A stretch of 63,600 bases of DNA from an uncultured Pelagibacteraceae bacterium (GTDB lineage: Bacteria > Pseudomonadota > Alphaproteobacteria > Pelagibacterales > Pelagibacteraceae), in assembly GCA_902625035.1 (NCBI GenBank), contig CACNZK010000009.1, positions 1 through 63,600 on the forward strand. Direction: 5' to 3'. Position numbers and translations under genes: made by a program. Shown piece after piece: positions 46,016 through 59,792 of this stretch. The notes under the pieces are model-generated. The model did no database searches. It saw only the letters and a list, made by a program, of their open reading frames with translations, and was not told the origin of the DNA. Numbering within the stretch: the first letter of the stretch is position 1; every line of letters starts with the position of its first letter.

Positions 46016-47404
46016 ATGAAATTTCGCAAAGAATTTGACAGTATAGGATCAATAAATGTGCCTAATGATAAATATTGGGGTGCCTCGACACAAAGATCAA
46101 AAAAATATTTTGATATTGGAGATTTTTTAGTTAGACCAATTCTTATAAAATCTATTGCTATAATTAAAAAAGCTGCTGCAAAAGTTCATCAAAAAGAAAA
46201 ACAAATTTCACCCAAAATCTCAAGAGCGATAATTGCAGCAAGCAATGAAATTATTGCAGGAAAACTTGATGAACACTTTCCGCTAAAAGTATGGCAGACT
46301 GGCTCTGGAACACAAACAAATATGAATGTTAATGAAGTAATAGCTAATAGAGCTATAGAAAAATTAGGTGGAAAGAAAGGTTCAAAAAAACCTGTACATC
46401 CCAATGACCATGTTAATAAATCTCAATCAACTAACGATGTTTTTCCAACAGCAATGCATATTGCTATAGCAATGGAAACCAAAAATAAATTACTACCCTC
46501 TTTAATTTTGCTAAATAAAGAACTTAAAAAAAAAATTTTAAAATTCAAAAACATCATTAAGATTGGAAGAACACATCTTCAAGACGCAACCCCACTTTCT
46601 TTAGGTCAAGAATTTTCTGGATATCAATCTCAAATTGAGGATTGTATTTATAGAATTAAAAATGCTTTAAACGAAATTTATTCTCTTGCTCAAGGTGGTA
46701 CAGCTGTTGGCACTGGAATAAATAGTAAAAAAAATTTTGATAAAAAAATCGTAAATGAGATAAAAAAAATAACTAAGTTGCCATTCAAACCTACAAGAAA
46801 TAAATTTGCAGCGCTTGCAGCACATGATGAAATTGTTAATTTTTCAGGTACTTTGAATACTACTGCAGTGAGTTTGATGAAAATTGCCAATGACATTAGA
46901 TTTTTAGGCTCTGGTCCAAGAGCTGGATATGGAGAACTTATTTTACCAGCTAACGAACCCGGATCATCAATTATGCCTGGAAAGGTTAATCCCACTCAGT
47001 CAGAGGCAGTAACAATGGTTTGCGTAAAAGTGATTGGCAATCACAATGGAATTACAATGGCAGGATCGCATGGACATTTTGAGCTTAATGTATTTAAGCC
47101 CCTAATTGCACATAATATCTTGCAATCAATTAATTTATTAGCTGATAGCATAAAAAACTTTTCACTTTATTGTGTAAAAGGACTTAAAGCAGATAAATTA
47201 AAGATAAAAGAGTACTTGGATAATTCTTTAATGTTAGTAACAGCATTAGCTCCACATATCGGATATGATAATTCTGCAAAAATTGCGAAACTAGCCTTGA
47301 AAAATAAAACAACTCTTAAATACGAAGCTTTAAAATCAAAATTGATTAGCGAAAAAAATTATGACAGAATCGTTAATCCAAAAAAAATGATTTATCCAGC
47401 ATAA
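46016..47404 (+). CDS. fumC: Fumarate hydratase class II
   Basis: A 462-residue fumarase of the TCA cycle. Motifs seen are [12 protein letters not shown] near residue 100, [18 protein letters not shown] (about 184-201) and the superfamily signature [11 protein letters not shown] at 316-326. Length matches FumC. It does not need an iron-sulfur cluster. The end overlaps the convergent AsmA-like gene by 13 bases. Close to the MazG-like gene on the divergent side (53 bases). Confidence 0.97.
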   Translation: MKFRKEFDSIGSINVPNDKYWGASTQRSKKYFDIGDFLVRPILIKSIAIIKKAAAKVHQKEKQISPKISRAIIAASNEIIAGKLDEHFPLKVWQTGSGTQTNMNVNEVIANRAIEKLGGKKGSKKPVHPNDHVNKSQSTNDVFPTAMHIAIAMETKNKLLPSLILLNKELKKKILKFKNIIKIGRTHLQDATPLSLGQEFSGYQSQIEDCIYRIKNALNEIYSLAQGGTAVGTGINSKKNFDKKIVNEIKKITKLPFKPTRNKFAALAAHDEIVNFSGTLNTTAVSLMKIANDIRFLGSGPRAGYGELILPANEPGSSIMPGKVNPTQSEAVTMVCVKVIGNHNGITMAGSHGHFELNVFKPLIAHNILQSINLLADSIKNFSLYCVKGLKADKLKIKEYLDNSLMLVTALAPHIGYDNSAKIAKLALKNKTTLKYEALKSKLISEKNYDRIVNPKKMIYPA

Positions 47405-48975
47405 GTTTGGAAAAAATCTTTAACAAAGTTTCTAAAAATTACTTTATTAAATAAATTTTTATTTTTATTATTATGTTTCTCTAAAAAATTTTCAAGAGTT
47501 TGATTTGACTTATTGTCAATTCTAATATTATTTAAAATCAATCTATCTTGAGTGAAATCATAGACAAAATCAGCTTTTATTTCATCAAAAACATTTCTGT
47601 AATTTCTTTTAATCTGAAAATATCTAAAAAACTTTTCTACATCTTTAAAATCAAATAAGATTTCTCCAATAAATTTTTTTCCGTTTTTGTCATTTGCAAA
47701 TTCAATATCACTGGATTTAATAGTAACTGCTTGATTCCATTGAACATCGAAATTACTCATAAAAATTTTACCATTATCAAATTTAATTTCTAGAATGAAA
47801 TCGGTTAAATATTCAAACTTATCAATTTTATCTACATCAATATTTATAATAGCACTCAGATTAGGATTATTTAGTAATTCTGAATCAAGTACATCTAAAA
47901 TCAAAGACTCGCTTTGAAATATCTTTTTTTGACTTATATAATCAAAACTTAAATTGCTAAAAAAATAAAAAGGTTTAAAGTTAAAACCTCCACTAAAATT
48001 TTTATCTTTTGATAGGAAATTTAATTTTTCATCTTTAATAACATAGTTAAAAGAATTACTTTTATTAAATAAATCAATGTTTAAAAAACCGCTAATTTCA
48101 GAATCATCATACTCAATTGAGCTTTCTAAATCTAAGCGAATTTTTTTTGATAGTAATTTTATATTTTTATTCTGATTTGATATATCTTTTAAAACATCTA
48201 ATCTAAAAGGAATATTAAAAATCTCAAATATCGTCTTTACTTTCTGAAAATTATTTTTATCGTCATAGAAAAATTTCAGGTTATCTACTTTAGATAAAAA
48301 TAATAATTCGTCATCTTGATCTTTATAAAAAAGCTTTAATTTTTTGAATAAAAAATTATCTTGTTTTCCAGACTTTTGTAAAGTTTTTTTGAAAAAATTT
48401 ATATTACTAGCATTAACATTAAATTCAGTGTCTTTAAATATTACATCTTTAATATTTAATTTTTCAAATGAAAAAAAATTATTGAAAGAAATATAAAATT
48501 TAGCATAGCTAGAATTTCCTAAAATCTTATCATCATAAATTATGTCTAAATTTTTTGTGTAAAAATATGGTTTTGGGAGTAAACCGTATTTTACTTTTTC
48601 ATTAAATTTAATTTCTATTTCATAGCTTTTATTAATCTGATTTTTTAAAAAAGTTTTAGTTTCTGCTTCATTGTAAAAGACTGGCATGGAGAAATAACTT
48701 AAAAATAACAGAAAAATTATTGTTATTGATAAAACTGTCTTATTTTCAAAAAAACCTAATTTTTTCTTGCTCTGATTGTATTTCTTAAATTCTTTAAATT
48801 TGTTAAAAAAACTTTCAAACCTCTGGTCTAAATCTATTAATTTTTTTGCTATAGGTGCGCGTTTGGTTTTTTGATGTTTAGATCTTCCTAATTCTATAAA
48901 AAATCTTTCTATAATTTTATTAATTGATATTAGTAATTTTCGAGATTTTTTTTTGTAATAATTTAAATTAAACAT
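47392..48975 (-). CDS. AsmA-like membrane-anchored protein of unknown function
   Basis: A 527-residue protein from the ATG at 48975. It has a basic, Lys/Arg-rich cytoplasmic N-terminus of about 90 residues, then one span ([21 protein letters not shown]). A long beta-rich periplasmic part follows, whose opening ([30 protein letters not shown]) fits the start of an AsmA/TamB-like lipid-bridge repeat. Such proteins move phospholipid to the outer membrane, but similarity here is weak and I would not name it asmA. A frame to 49128 continues into the uvrD gene and is rejected. Very Asn/Lys/Phe-rich. Confidence 0.7.
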   Translation of the reverse strand: MFNLNYYKKKSRKLLISINKIIERFFIELGRSKHQKTKRAPIAKKLIDLDQRFESFFNKFKEFKKYNQSKKKLGFFENKTVLSITIIFLLFLSYFSMPVFYNEAETKTFLKNQINKSYEIEIKFNEKVKYGLLPKPYFYTKNLDIIYDDKILGNSSYAKFYISFNNFFSFEKLNIKDVIFKDTEFNVNASNINFFKKTLQKSGKQDNFLFKKLKLFYKDQDDELLFLSKVDNLKFFYDDKNNFQKVKTIFEIFNIPFRLDVLKDISNQNKNIKLLSKKIRLDLESSIEYDDSEISGFLNIDLFNKSNSFNYVIKDEKLNFLSKDKNFSGGFNFKPFYFFSNLSFDYISQKKIFQSESLILDVLDSELLNNPNLSAIINIDVDKIDKFEYLTDFILEIKFDNGKIFMSNFDVQWNQAVTIKSSDIEFANDKNGKKFIGEILFDFKDVEKFFRYFQIKRNYRNVFDEIKADFVYDFTQDRLILNNIRIDNKSNQTLENFLEKHNNKNKNLFNKVIFRNFVKDFFQTYAG

Positions 48976-48987
48976 AAATTGTTCAAA

Positions 48988-48995
48988 CTTATAAT
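48988..48995. promoter_or_regulatory. Overlapping divergent -10 boxes between the AsmA-like gene and uvrD
   Basis: CTTATAAT gives TATAAG on the minus strand (48993-48988), 12 bases before the AsmA-like ATG, and a perfect TATAAT on the plus strand (48990-48995), 12 bases before the uvrD ATG. Confidence 0.45.
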
Positions 48996-49007
48996 TAAAA
49001 TATTTAA

Positions 49008-51040
49008 ATGGTAAACTCTGATTATTTAAAAAATTTGAATGAAGCTCAAAAACAAGCTGTAATATCTTTAGATGGACCACTATTGATTGTTGCTGGAGCT
49101 GGATCTGGAAAAACAAAGGTTTTAACAAGCAGAATCGCTCATATAATTAAAAATAAGAAAGCCTTTCCAAATCAAATTCTTGCGGTTACTTTCACAAACA
49201 AAGCTGCAAAAGAAATGCAAGATAGAGTGAGCAAAATTCTTGGTTCGTCAGCAGTTGGTTTATCTTGGCTTGGTACATTTCACTCAATTTGTGCGAAATT
49301 ATTAAGAAAACACGCTTCAGCAGTTAATCTAAATTCAAACTTCACGATTGTTGATACTGATGATCAAATCAGATTAATCAAAAATATTTGTAAGGCAGAA
49401 AACATTGATATTAAACAAATTGCCCCTAGGTATATTATTGCCATAATCGATAAATGGAAAAATAAAGGATTATATCCCAGTGAAGTGAAGGTTGACCCAA
49501 AAGAGATTTACGAAAAGACAATTTTACCAGTTTATAAAATTTATCAACAGAAGTTAATAGAATTAAATGCATGCGACTTTGGAGATTTAATTTTACACTC
49601 TGTTAAAATTTTAGAAAGAAATGAAGATATTAAAAAAATTTATTCAAAAAATTTCAAATATATACTTGTAGATGAGTATCAAGATACGAATTATATACAA
49701 AGTCAATGGTTAAATTTGTTAGCGGAAAAAAATAAAAATATATGTTGTGTTGGTGATGATGATCAATCAATTTATAGTTGGAGGGGAGCTGAAATAAAAA
49801 ATTTTTTAGAATTTGATAAAATTTATCAAGACACCAAAGTAATAAGATTAGAACAAAATTACAGATCCTCTAAAAATATCTTGTCAGTGGCATCCTCTTT
49901 AATATCCAATAATCAAAATAGAGTAGGAAAGACCTTAAAGTCAACAAAGGAAGAAGGTGATTTAATAAAATTAAACTGTTTTAAAAATGGAAAAGATGAG
50001 GCAATAGGAGTTTCGGATGAAGTAGAAAAAATAAAAAAAAAATACTCATTAAACAATATTGCGATTTTGGTAAGAGCGATTTTTCAAACTAGAGAATTTG
50101 AAGAAAGATTTTTAAAGATTGGAATGCCCTACCGAATTTTAGGAGGAATTAAATTTTATGAAAGAGCTGAAATTAAAGACTGCGTTGCATACTTGAGATT
50201 AATTTATCAAGAAAAGGATGATTTAGCCTTTGAAAGAATAGTTAATAATCCCAAAAGGTCAATTGGTGACAGTACGATTAAAATTATTCATGAATACTCA
50301 AAAGAAAATAAAGTCAGTTTGGAATACTCATCAAGAAAAATGATAGAAAAAAATTTGATAAAACCTAAAGCAAAAATAAGTTTAAGTATATTTTTAGATT
50401 TAATTTCAAAATGGAGAAATGATTTAAAAATTAAAAAATTTAATCATGTCAAATTATTACAGATACTTTTAGATGAGTCTGGATACTCCTCCATGTTAAA
50501 AAACAAAAAAGATCTAGAAAACGAAAATCGGATAGAAAATATAAAAGAATTACTAAGTGCAATGAAAGAATTTGATAATCTAGAAAGTTTTTTAGACCAT
50601 GTATCTCTCGCTACTTCAATTGATCAAGATTGGGAAGGTGAAAAAATTAATATGATGACAATGCATGCGGCTAAAGGTTTAGAGTTTGACGTAGTTTTTT
50701 TACCTGGATGGGAAGAGGGTTTATTCCCTCATCAAAAATCAATTGAAGAAAAGGGACATAATGGATTAGAAGAGGAAAGAAGATTGGCTTATGTAGGAAT
50801 CACAAGAGCAAAAAGAAATGCGATTATTTCTTTCTCAATGAACAGATTTTATCAAGGAGATTGGATAGATAGCATGGCTTCAAGATTTATTGATGAGCTT
50901 CCTGAAAATAATTTAGAAAAAAATTCATATTTTGACGATAATAACGATACATTTGATGAATTTGAGTTCAATCAAGATATTGAATTAGATGATGATCCTA
51001 AAAGAAGTCCGGGTTGGATTAGATATCAAAAAAGAATTAA

Positions 51041-51044
<4 letters not shown>
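49008..51044 (+). CDS. uvrD: UvrD/PcrA-type DNA helicase
   Basis: A 678-residue superfamily 1A 3'-5' helicase. It has the Q motif LNEAQKQAV (about 10-18), Walker A GAGSGKT (30-36), TFTNKAAKEMQDR (motif Ia), DEYQDTN (motif II, about 223-229), GDDDQSIYSWRGA (motif III), and late MTMHAAKGLEFDVVFLPGWEEGLFPH (motif V area) and EERRLAYVGITRAK (motif VI). It works in nucleotide-excision and mismatch repair. Shorter than E. coli UvrD (720), missing part of the C-terminal tail. Stop overlaps pepP as ATGA. Confidence 0.95.
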
Positions 51045-54755
<3,711 letters not shown>

Positions 54756-55589
54756 TTAAAAAAGACTTTTTATTTTATTGAGAATTTTACTTTTTTTCTT
54801 TTTTTTATTTGGAAGAGATACTTTATATTCTTTGTTAAATATTTTATAAGTTTCTTTATACCATTCTCCAGAATTATAATTATAACCCAATAATGATGCA
54901 TACTTTAAAGACTCTTCCTCCATACCTAATATATAATATATCTCAACCAATCTATGAATTGCTTCTTCTACATGATCTGTAGTTTCATAATTTATTAATA
55001 CGTTTTTGAATCTATTAATAGCTGGTATCCATTTCTTCTTTTTTATGTAATGTCTTCCAATATAAACTTCTTTGGCAGCTAATATATCATTGATTAAATC
55101 AATTTTATATCTTGCATCATAAGCATAATCAGTTTCGGGGTAATTTTCGATAATGAAAATTAATTCTTTTTTTGATGCGATTAAAGGTGCCAAATCTTTT
55201 TTTTCTCCTTCGATTGTCTCATAATAGCACATTGCTAAAAGATAATGTGCATATGCCATATTTTTATCTTTTGGATAAGTTTTGAAATATCTTTTAAGAT
55301 TTTCTATTGCTAAAGAATAATAATTTTGAAGATAGTAAGAATAAGATGCCATTAGAACTGATTTTGGTGCCCATTGAGATTGGGGTAATAAAATCTCTAC
55401 TTCTAAAAATTTTTTACCAGCTGCAAAATAATCACCTGCCTCCATCAAACTCATACCTTTTTTATAAGCAGAAATAACTTCATTAGTTTGACTAGTTTCT
55501 TTAATTAATTTAACCTCTTCTACATTTTTACTGCAAGAACTAAAAAGCAAAACAAGGATTAAAATTAATACAATTTTAAATTTAGACAT
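54756..55589 (-). CDS. bamD: Outer membrane protein assembly factor BamD
   Basis: A 277-residue lipoprotein with a lipobox near LLFSSC (about 15-20) and five TPR-like repeats. The family signature appears in AYKKGMSLMEAGDYFAAGKKFLEVE and in NYPETDYAYDARYKIDLI (about 153-170). It helps BamA insert beta-barrels. The basic C-terminal tail is short. In SAR11-like genomes and other alphas it commonly follows the division cluster, as here after lpxC. Confidence 0.92.
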   Translation of the reverse strand: MSKFKIVLILILVLLFSSCSKNVEEVKLIKETSQTNEVISAYKKGMSLMEAGDYFAAGKKFLEVEILLPQSQWAPKSVLMASYSYYLQNYYSLAIENLKRYFKTYPKDKNMAYAHYLLAMCYYETIEGEKKDLAPLIASKKELIFIIENYPETDYAYDARYKIDLINDILAAKEVYIGRHYIKKKKWIPAINRFKNVLINYETTDHVEEAIHRLVEIYYILGMEEESLKYASLLGYNYNSGEWYKETYKIFNKEYKVSLPNKKKKKSKILNKIKSLF

Positions 55590-55637
55590 CGAATAATTAT
55601 ATATACTAAGAAAAAAATTATAAAGACGAATATTTAA

Positions 55638-56558
55638 CTAAGCAATTGATCTTAATAAGCTTCTATTAATTAATGTATGAGGGAGCGTTCTCTCTTGTAT
55701 TTCAATAATTGAAAAATTTTCTTTATTTTCAAATACTTTCTTAAGCAAACTATTTGTCATAAAATGTCCTCCTTGAGAACAATTTATACTTGCTATCATT
55801 CTGTATCCACTGGTAAAAAGATCACCAATACAATCTAAGATTTTATGATTTACAAATTCTTTTGTATTTCTTAAACCATCCGGATTTAAAATATTTTCAC
55901 CTTTAACAACTATTGCATTCTCTAGACTTCCACCTTTTGCTAGACCATTTTTCTTTATTGCCTCAATATCCTCGTATAAACAAAATGTTCTTGAATTAAA
56001 AATTTCTTCAAGATTATCCTCATAAACATTAATTTTATTTCTTTGGTTTCCAATAGTTTGATTTTGATACTTAAGTTGAAAATCAATGTCTAGACTTAAC
56101 TTTGAAGGTTCAATTGAAATAAACCTATCACCATTCTTAAATTCTACTTTTCTATTTATTTTTATAATTTTTATAGGTTTGTTACTTGATTCTAAACCTA
56201 CTGACAAAATTTCATTAATAAACAACTTGGCTGATCCATCTAAAATTGGGACCTCTTCGTTATCGATTTCTACCAAAGCATTATCGACTCCAAGTCCGAA
56301 TAATGCACCCATTAAATGTTCAATAGTTGAAACTTTTGCTCCGTGACTATTACTGATAGTTGTACAAAGAGCCGTATTACTCACGTTCATGAAATTTGGA
56401 TAAATGAGATTATTGACTTTTAAATCGGTTCTTTTGAAAACAATTCCAGTATCTGGCTCAGAAGGTTTAATACAAATTTTAATTATCTTTCCACTATGAA
56501 GACCTACCCCACTGAAGGAAACTTTATTTTTAATTGTTTTTTGGTTTAATAATGACAC
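55638..56558 (-). CDS. lpxC: UDP-3-O-acyl-N-acetylglucosamine deacetylase
   Basis: A 306-residue LpxC, the committed step of lipid A synthesis. STIEHLMGALFGLGVDNA (about 78-95) carries zinc ligand H81. VNHKILDCIGDLF (about 235-247) supplies the second His and the Asp, and GGHFMTNSLL the catalytic His. Start codon is GTG at 56558. In other bacteria ftsZ separates ftsA from lpxC; here the preceding gene is the short FtsA-like gene and no ftsZ is present in the 63-base gap. Confidence 0.96.
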   Translation of the reverse strand: MSLLNQKTIKNKVSFSGVGLHSGKIIKICIKPSEPDTGIVFKRTDLKVNNLIYPNFMNVSNTALCTTISNSHGAKVSTIEHLMGALFGLGVDNALVEIDNEEVPILDGSAKLFINEILSVGLESSNKPIKIIKINRKVEFKNGDRFISIEPSKLSLDIDFQLKYQNQTIGNQRNKINVYEDNLEEIFNSRTFCLYEDIEAIKKNGLAKGGSLENAIVVKGENILNPDGLRNTKEFVNHKILDCIGDLFTSGYRMIASINCSQGGHFMTNSLLKKVFENKENFSIIEIQERTLPHTLINRSLLRSIA

Positions 56559-56621
56559 AATGAAGTTTTAATCTTGAGTCACACAAAATTAAAAACAACA
56601 AATATTACGAGAAAATACAGA

Positions 56622-57323
56622 TTAATTGAAAAAATTGAAAAATTTCTCAAAAAAACCTGGATTTTTTGGTTTTTTTTTCGTTAAAATCACTTCATTTTCG
56701 TTAAAACCAGTCAGAATTTTTTGTGCAACTAATTCTAAATTATTACTGTTAATTTTCAAAAAACTATGAAGATACTGATAACTAATTGTTCTATAAACAG
56801 ATATCTGAAACTTATTTAAGACTTTTTCAAAATTTTTCAAAATAATATTAGGTAAACAGATAAAACTTAGATCTAAAGATAAACTATTACAGCTGTGTTT
56901 ATCTGGTAAAACTTTATAGTATTCATTGTCAATATAAAATTGATCAATCTTCATATGAATAACTTCTGCTTTTTTTAAAGTTTCTTCACAATAATTCTTT
57001 GCCTCTATTAGTAAATTATTAATTATTCTCGTATTTATTGTGGTCTTATTAATTTTATTTTTAATTGAGAGGTTAACTGAAAAAATTTCCTCATTTTCAA
57101 TTATTAGATAGACAACCTTAATGAATTCACCCAATTCTTTTTCGATTTTAAAAATATTTTCATTCAAAAATTCACTGAATAAATTCAAGTTAAATTTTTT
57201 ATTTTCATCTTTAAAAATGGTTTCTTTTTTATAATTAATTATATTTGCTTCATTGAGTGATATAATTATGAATTTATTTGAAGCAATAAAGATAAACGTT
57301 TTATTAACTGAATTACTTCTCAT
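56622..57323 (-). CDS. Truncated FtsA-like protein (SHS2 domain plus C-terminal amphipathic helix)
   Basis: A 233-residue protein in the ftsA position after ftsQ. Residues 45-192 align by eye with FtsA 1C/SHS2 and the start of 2A: the run KVVYLIIENEEIFSVN, then LIEAKNYCEETLKKAEVIHM (as FtsA VLHVIPQEY), IDNEYY, LDLSFICLPNIILKNFEKVL and VYRTISYQYLHSFLK (as LASSYSVLT). Actin-type phosphate loops (DIGT, DIGGGT) and everything in subdomains 2A/2B are absent. The end, NPGFFEKFFNFFN, is an amphipathic helix like FtsA's membrane anchor. It overlaps ftsQ by 11 bases. A membrane-bound FtsA derivative without ATP binding is inferred. Confidence 0.65.
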   Translation of the reverse strand: MRSNSVNKTFIFIASNKFIIISLNEANIINYKKETIFKDENKKFNLNLFSEFLNENIFKIEKELGEFIKVVYLIIENEEIFSVNLSIKNKINKTTINTRIINNLLIEAKNYCEETLKKAEVIHMKIDQFYIDNEYYKVLPDKHSCNSLSLDLSFICLPNIILKNFEKVLNKFQISVYRTISYQYLHSFLKINSNNLELVAQKILTGFNENEVILTKKKPKNPGFFEKFFNFFN

Positions 57324-57987
57324 TTAATATGATTTGATTTTTTTGGCGAAAGTCGACTATTGTCTTTTCGTTAATCTTTTCTTCATTAGACATTCGAACA
57401 TATAAATTTAATATCTCTTTAATATCACTTTTCGGAAGTTTTATTAAATTTCCATTACGAGTTTCAATATCCCATCTATTAGATTTATATACATATAAGT
57501 TTGAGATTTCGCTAAATTCAAAAAGAGAACTATCAATTTTCCTTTTTAATTCGAGAAAGGCTGAAATATCCAAATCACCAAATATAAATGGAAGTTCTAA
57601 TATAAAATCTTCGTTTTCAATTAACTTTCCATTTGATCCAATCAAAAAATCAAAACCATTCTTTTTTGTTTGCGCAAGTATTTTTGTTTTTTCTATAAAG
57701 ATTTTTAAGGTTGATGGATAATTTTTAAATATTTCAAATTGTTCAATAACATTAATTGAATTAATTTTTTTTTTTAAATATTCTTTATTTAAATAAAAAA
57801 TATTTTTAAAATTAGATTCATAAATAATATTTTCAATTTTTTTTCTCTCGTTGAAATTTAAACCACTAATTTCTATCTTACTAATTTTGGGAAAACTAAA
57901 ATTCATTAATGAAATATTATTTATTGATACAAGAAAACAAAACATTAATAAGTAAATTACAATTTTTTTACTTATTAATAGATGCAT
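57313..57987 (-). CDS. ftsQ: Cell division protein FtsQ
   Basis: A 224-residue protein with one N-terminal span (IVIYLLMFCFLVSI, about 9-22), then a POTRA domain (FPKISKIEISGLNFNERKKIENII, about 32-55, quoted in parts) and the FtsQ beta domain (VIEQFEIFKNYPSTLKIFIEKTKILA). Bridges the cytoplasmic ring to FtsB/L in the divisome. It overlaps ddl by 20 bases upstream and the FtsA-like gene by 11. Confidence 0.9.
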   Translation of the reverse strand: MHLLISKKIVIYLLMFCFLVSINNISLMNFSFPKISKIEISGLNFNERKKIENIIYESNFKNIFYLNKEYLKKKINSINVIEQFEIFKNYPSTLKIFIEKTKILAQTKKNGFDFLIGSNGKLIENEDFILELPFIFGDLDISAFLELKRKIDSSLFEFSEISNLYVYKSNRWDIETRNGNLIKLPKSDIKEILNLYVRMSNEEKINEKTIVDFRQKNQIILNEK

Positions 57988-58882
57988 CTTTTAAAATTAA
58001 CTTTATTAGATTTATGAAATTAATTCCAATATAAGCTGATATCTCTGGAACTAAAGATAGTTTTGTCATACCAGGTTGGGTATTAATTTCTAAAAGATAA
58101 AATTTTCCTTTAAAATATTTAAAATCTGATCTGGAAACACCTCTACATCCCATCAAATTATGTGCTTTTAAAGTAATGTCCATAAGAGCTCTATATTTTT
58201 TTTTTGGCAAATCTACTGGGATGATATGCTCTGTCTTGGCACTAGAATTGTATTTTGCCTGATAATCATAAAATTTTCTTTTTGGCCTAAGTTCAATTGC
58301 TCCGAGCTTCTTCTTTCCAATTATAGCTGATTGAATTTCTCTTCCAGGAATAAATTGTTCTATCAATATTTTTTTATAATCTTTTAACAACTTTATGTTT
58401 CTCGATAAATTATTCTTAGTACAAATGTAAACATTTACACTAGAACCTTCATTAATTGGTTTAATTACAACAGGAAAGTTCAACTTTTTTTTTACTAAAC
58501 TTATAAGTTCTTTATTAGTTTTATTAAAACTAAAAATAAAATATTTAGGTGTTAAAATTTTATTTTTAATAAAAATTTTTTTAGAAATTTCTTTATCCAT
58601 TGCCTTAGCAGAGGCAATAACGCCTGAATGTGTATAAGGTATACCTATTGTCTCAAGGATTGTTTGTATGTATCCATCTTCACCAAACTGCCCGTGTAGA
58701 GCATTAAAAATGAAATGGGGTTTGAAACTTTTTGTTACAGATATAAAATCTTTGTCTGGCTCACATATTTTTACTCTATAATTATTTTTTTTTAATTCTT
58801 TAGCAACCTGTCTTCCTGTCTCCAAACTAATAATTCTTTCCTTAGAAAAACCACCTGAGATTATCAAAATTTTTTTTTTCAA
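57968..58882 (-). CDS. ddl: D-alanine--D-alanine ligase
   Basis: A 304-residue ATP-grasp ligase making D-Ala-D-Ala for peptidoglycan. GGFSKERIISLETG (about 10-23) corresponds to the family GGxSxEREVSLxSG. FNALHGQFGEDGYIQ is at about 59-73, FPVVIKPINEGSSVNV at 136-151, and LLEINTQPGMTKLSLVP at about 269-285. One base separates it from murB. Confidence 0.96.
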   Translation of the reverse strand: MKKKILIISGGFSKERIISLETGRQVAKELKKNNYRVKICEPDKDFISVTKSFKPHFIFNALHGQFGEDGYIQTILETIGIPYTHSGVIASAKAMDKEISKKIFIKNKILTPKYFIFSFNKTNKELISLVKKKLNFPVVIKPINEGSSVNVYICTKNNLSRNIKLLKDYKKILIEQFIPGREIQSAIIGKKKLGAIELRPKRKFYDYQAKYNSSAKTEHIIPVDLPKKKYRALMDITLKAHNLMGCRGVSRSDFKYFKGKFYLLEINTQPGMTKLSLVPEISAYIGINFINLIKLILKDASINK

Positions 58883-58883
58883 T

Positions 58884-59792
58884 TTATTCTAATATTTTAA
58901 TTTCTTTATCTAATTTTATACCAGTTTTTTCTAAAACTTTTTTAGAAACATAATCAATTAATTTTTTCATATCATTAAACGTTGCATTACCCTTATTTAC
59001 AAAAAAATTTGAATGTTTTTCTGAGATGTATGCATCACCAAACTTAGTATCAATAGAAACTGATTCTCTTATCAACTCCCAAACTTTTTTATCTGTTTGA
59101 TTTATTGGGTTTTTAAAAGTACTTCCACCAGTTTTAATTCTCATTGGTTGGTTTTTTTCTTTTAAAGATTTCATCTTTAATATTTCACTATTTACTTTGT
59201 TAAAATTACTTTTGATTCCTTTAAAAGAAGCACTTAAAAAAATCAAATCATCAGACAAATCATTTTTTCTATAATCAAAATTTATTTCTTTTGATGGAAT
59301 AGTAATTAAATTCCCTTTTTGATCTATGGCTTGAATAGAAAGAAGTATATCTTTAAATTCTCTCCCAAAACATCCAGCATTCATTTTAATTCCTCCACCG
59401 ATAGAACCTGGTATACAAGATAAAAACTCAAATCCACTCAAATTATTTTCAGCAGCAAAACTAGATAAGCTATTATCTAGAACACCACTTCCAGAAATAA
59501 TTACATCTTCTCTTAACAAAGATATTCTATTAAAATTTTTACTCAGCTTTATCACAACTCCATCAAAAATATTATCTGAGATTAAAGTGTTAGAGCCTGC
59601 ACCAATAATAAAAATTTTTTCTTTATTATCGAGTAATTTGAGAAATTTAACCAAATCTCTTAGATTTTCTGCCTTGTAAAAAACTTTGGATTTTCCTCCA
59701 ATATTAAACCAATTTTTTTTTTTTAAATTTTGATCATAAATTACATTTTTATCAAAGTCTTTTAACAAATCTTTAAGTTGATGTGTCAGCAT
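58884..59792 (-). CDS. murB: UDP-N-acetylenolpyruvoylglucosamine reductase
   Basis: A 302-residue FAD enzyme that reduces the enolpyruvyl group to give UDP-MurNAc. GAGSNTLISD (about 87-96) and FEFLSCIPGSIGGGIKMNAG (about 133-152) are the FAD-binding motifs; GGSTFKNP carries the catalytic Ser and is near 221. I start at the ATG at 59792, which overlaps the murC stop as TAATG; a frame to 59822 would overlap murC by 31 bases. Type II MurB-like size. Confidence 0.95.
   Translation of the reverse strand: MLTHQLKDLLKDFDKNVIYDQNLKKKNWFNIGGKSKVFYKAENLRDLVKFLKLLDNKEKIFIIGAGSNTLISDNIFDGVVIKLSKNFNRISLLREDVIISGSGVLDNSLSSFAAENNLSGFEFLSCIPGSIGGGIKMNAGCFGREFKDILLSIQAIDQKGNLITIPSKEINFDYRKNDLSDDLIFLSASFKGIKSNFNKVNSEILKMKSLKEKNQPMRIKTGGSTFKNPINQTDKKVWELIRESVSIDTKFGDAYISEKHSNFFVNKGNATFNDMKKLIDYVSKKVLEKTGIKLDKEIKILE

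Noticed and set aside
45963..46052. N-terminal extension of the MazG-like gene
   Set aside because: A strong AGGAG site sits just before the ATG at 45962, and the longer form would overlap fumC.
48976..49128. N-terminal extension of the AsmA-like gene
   Set aside because: It runs through the divergent promoter region and into the start of uvrD; the ATG at 48975 gives a sensible protein.
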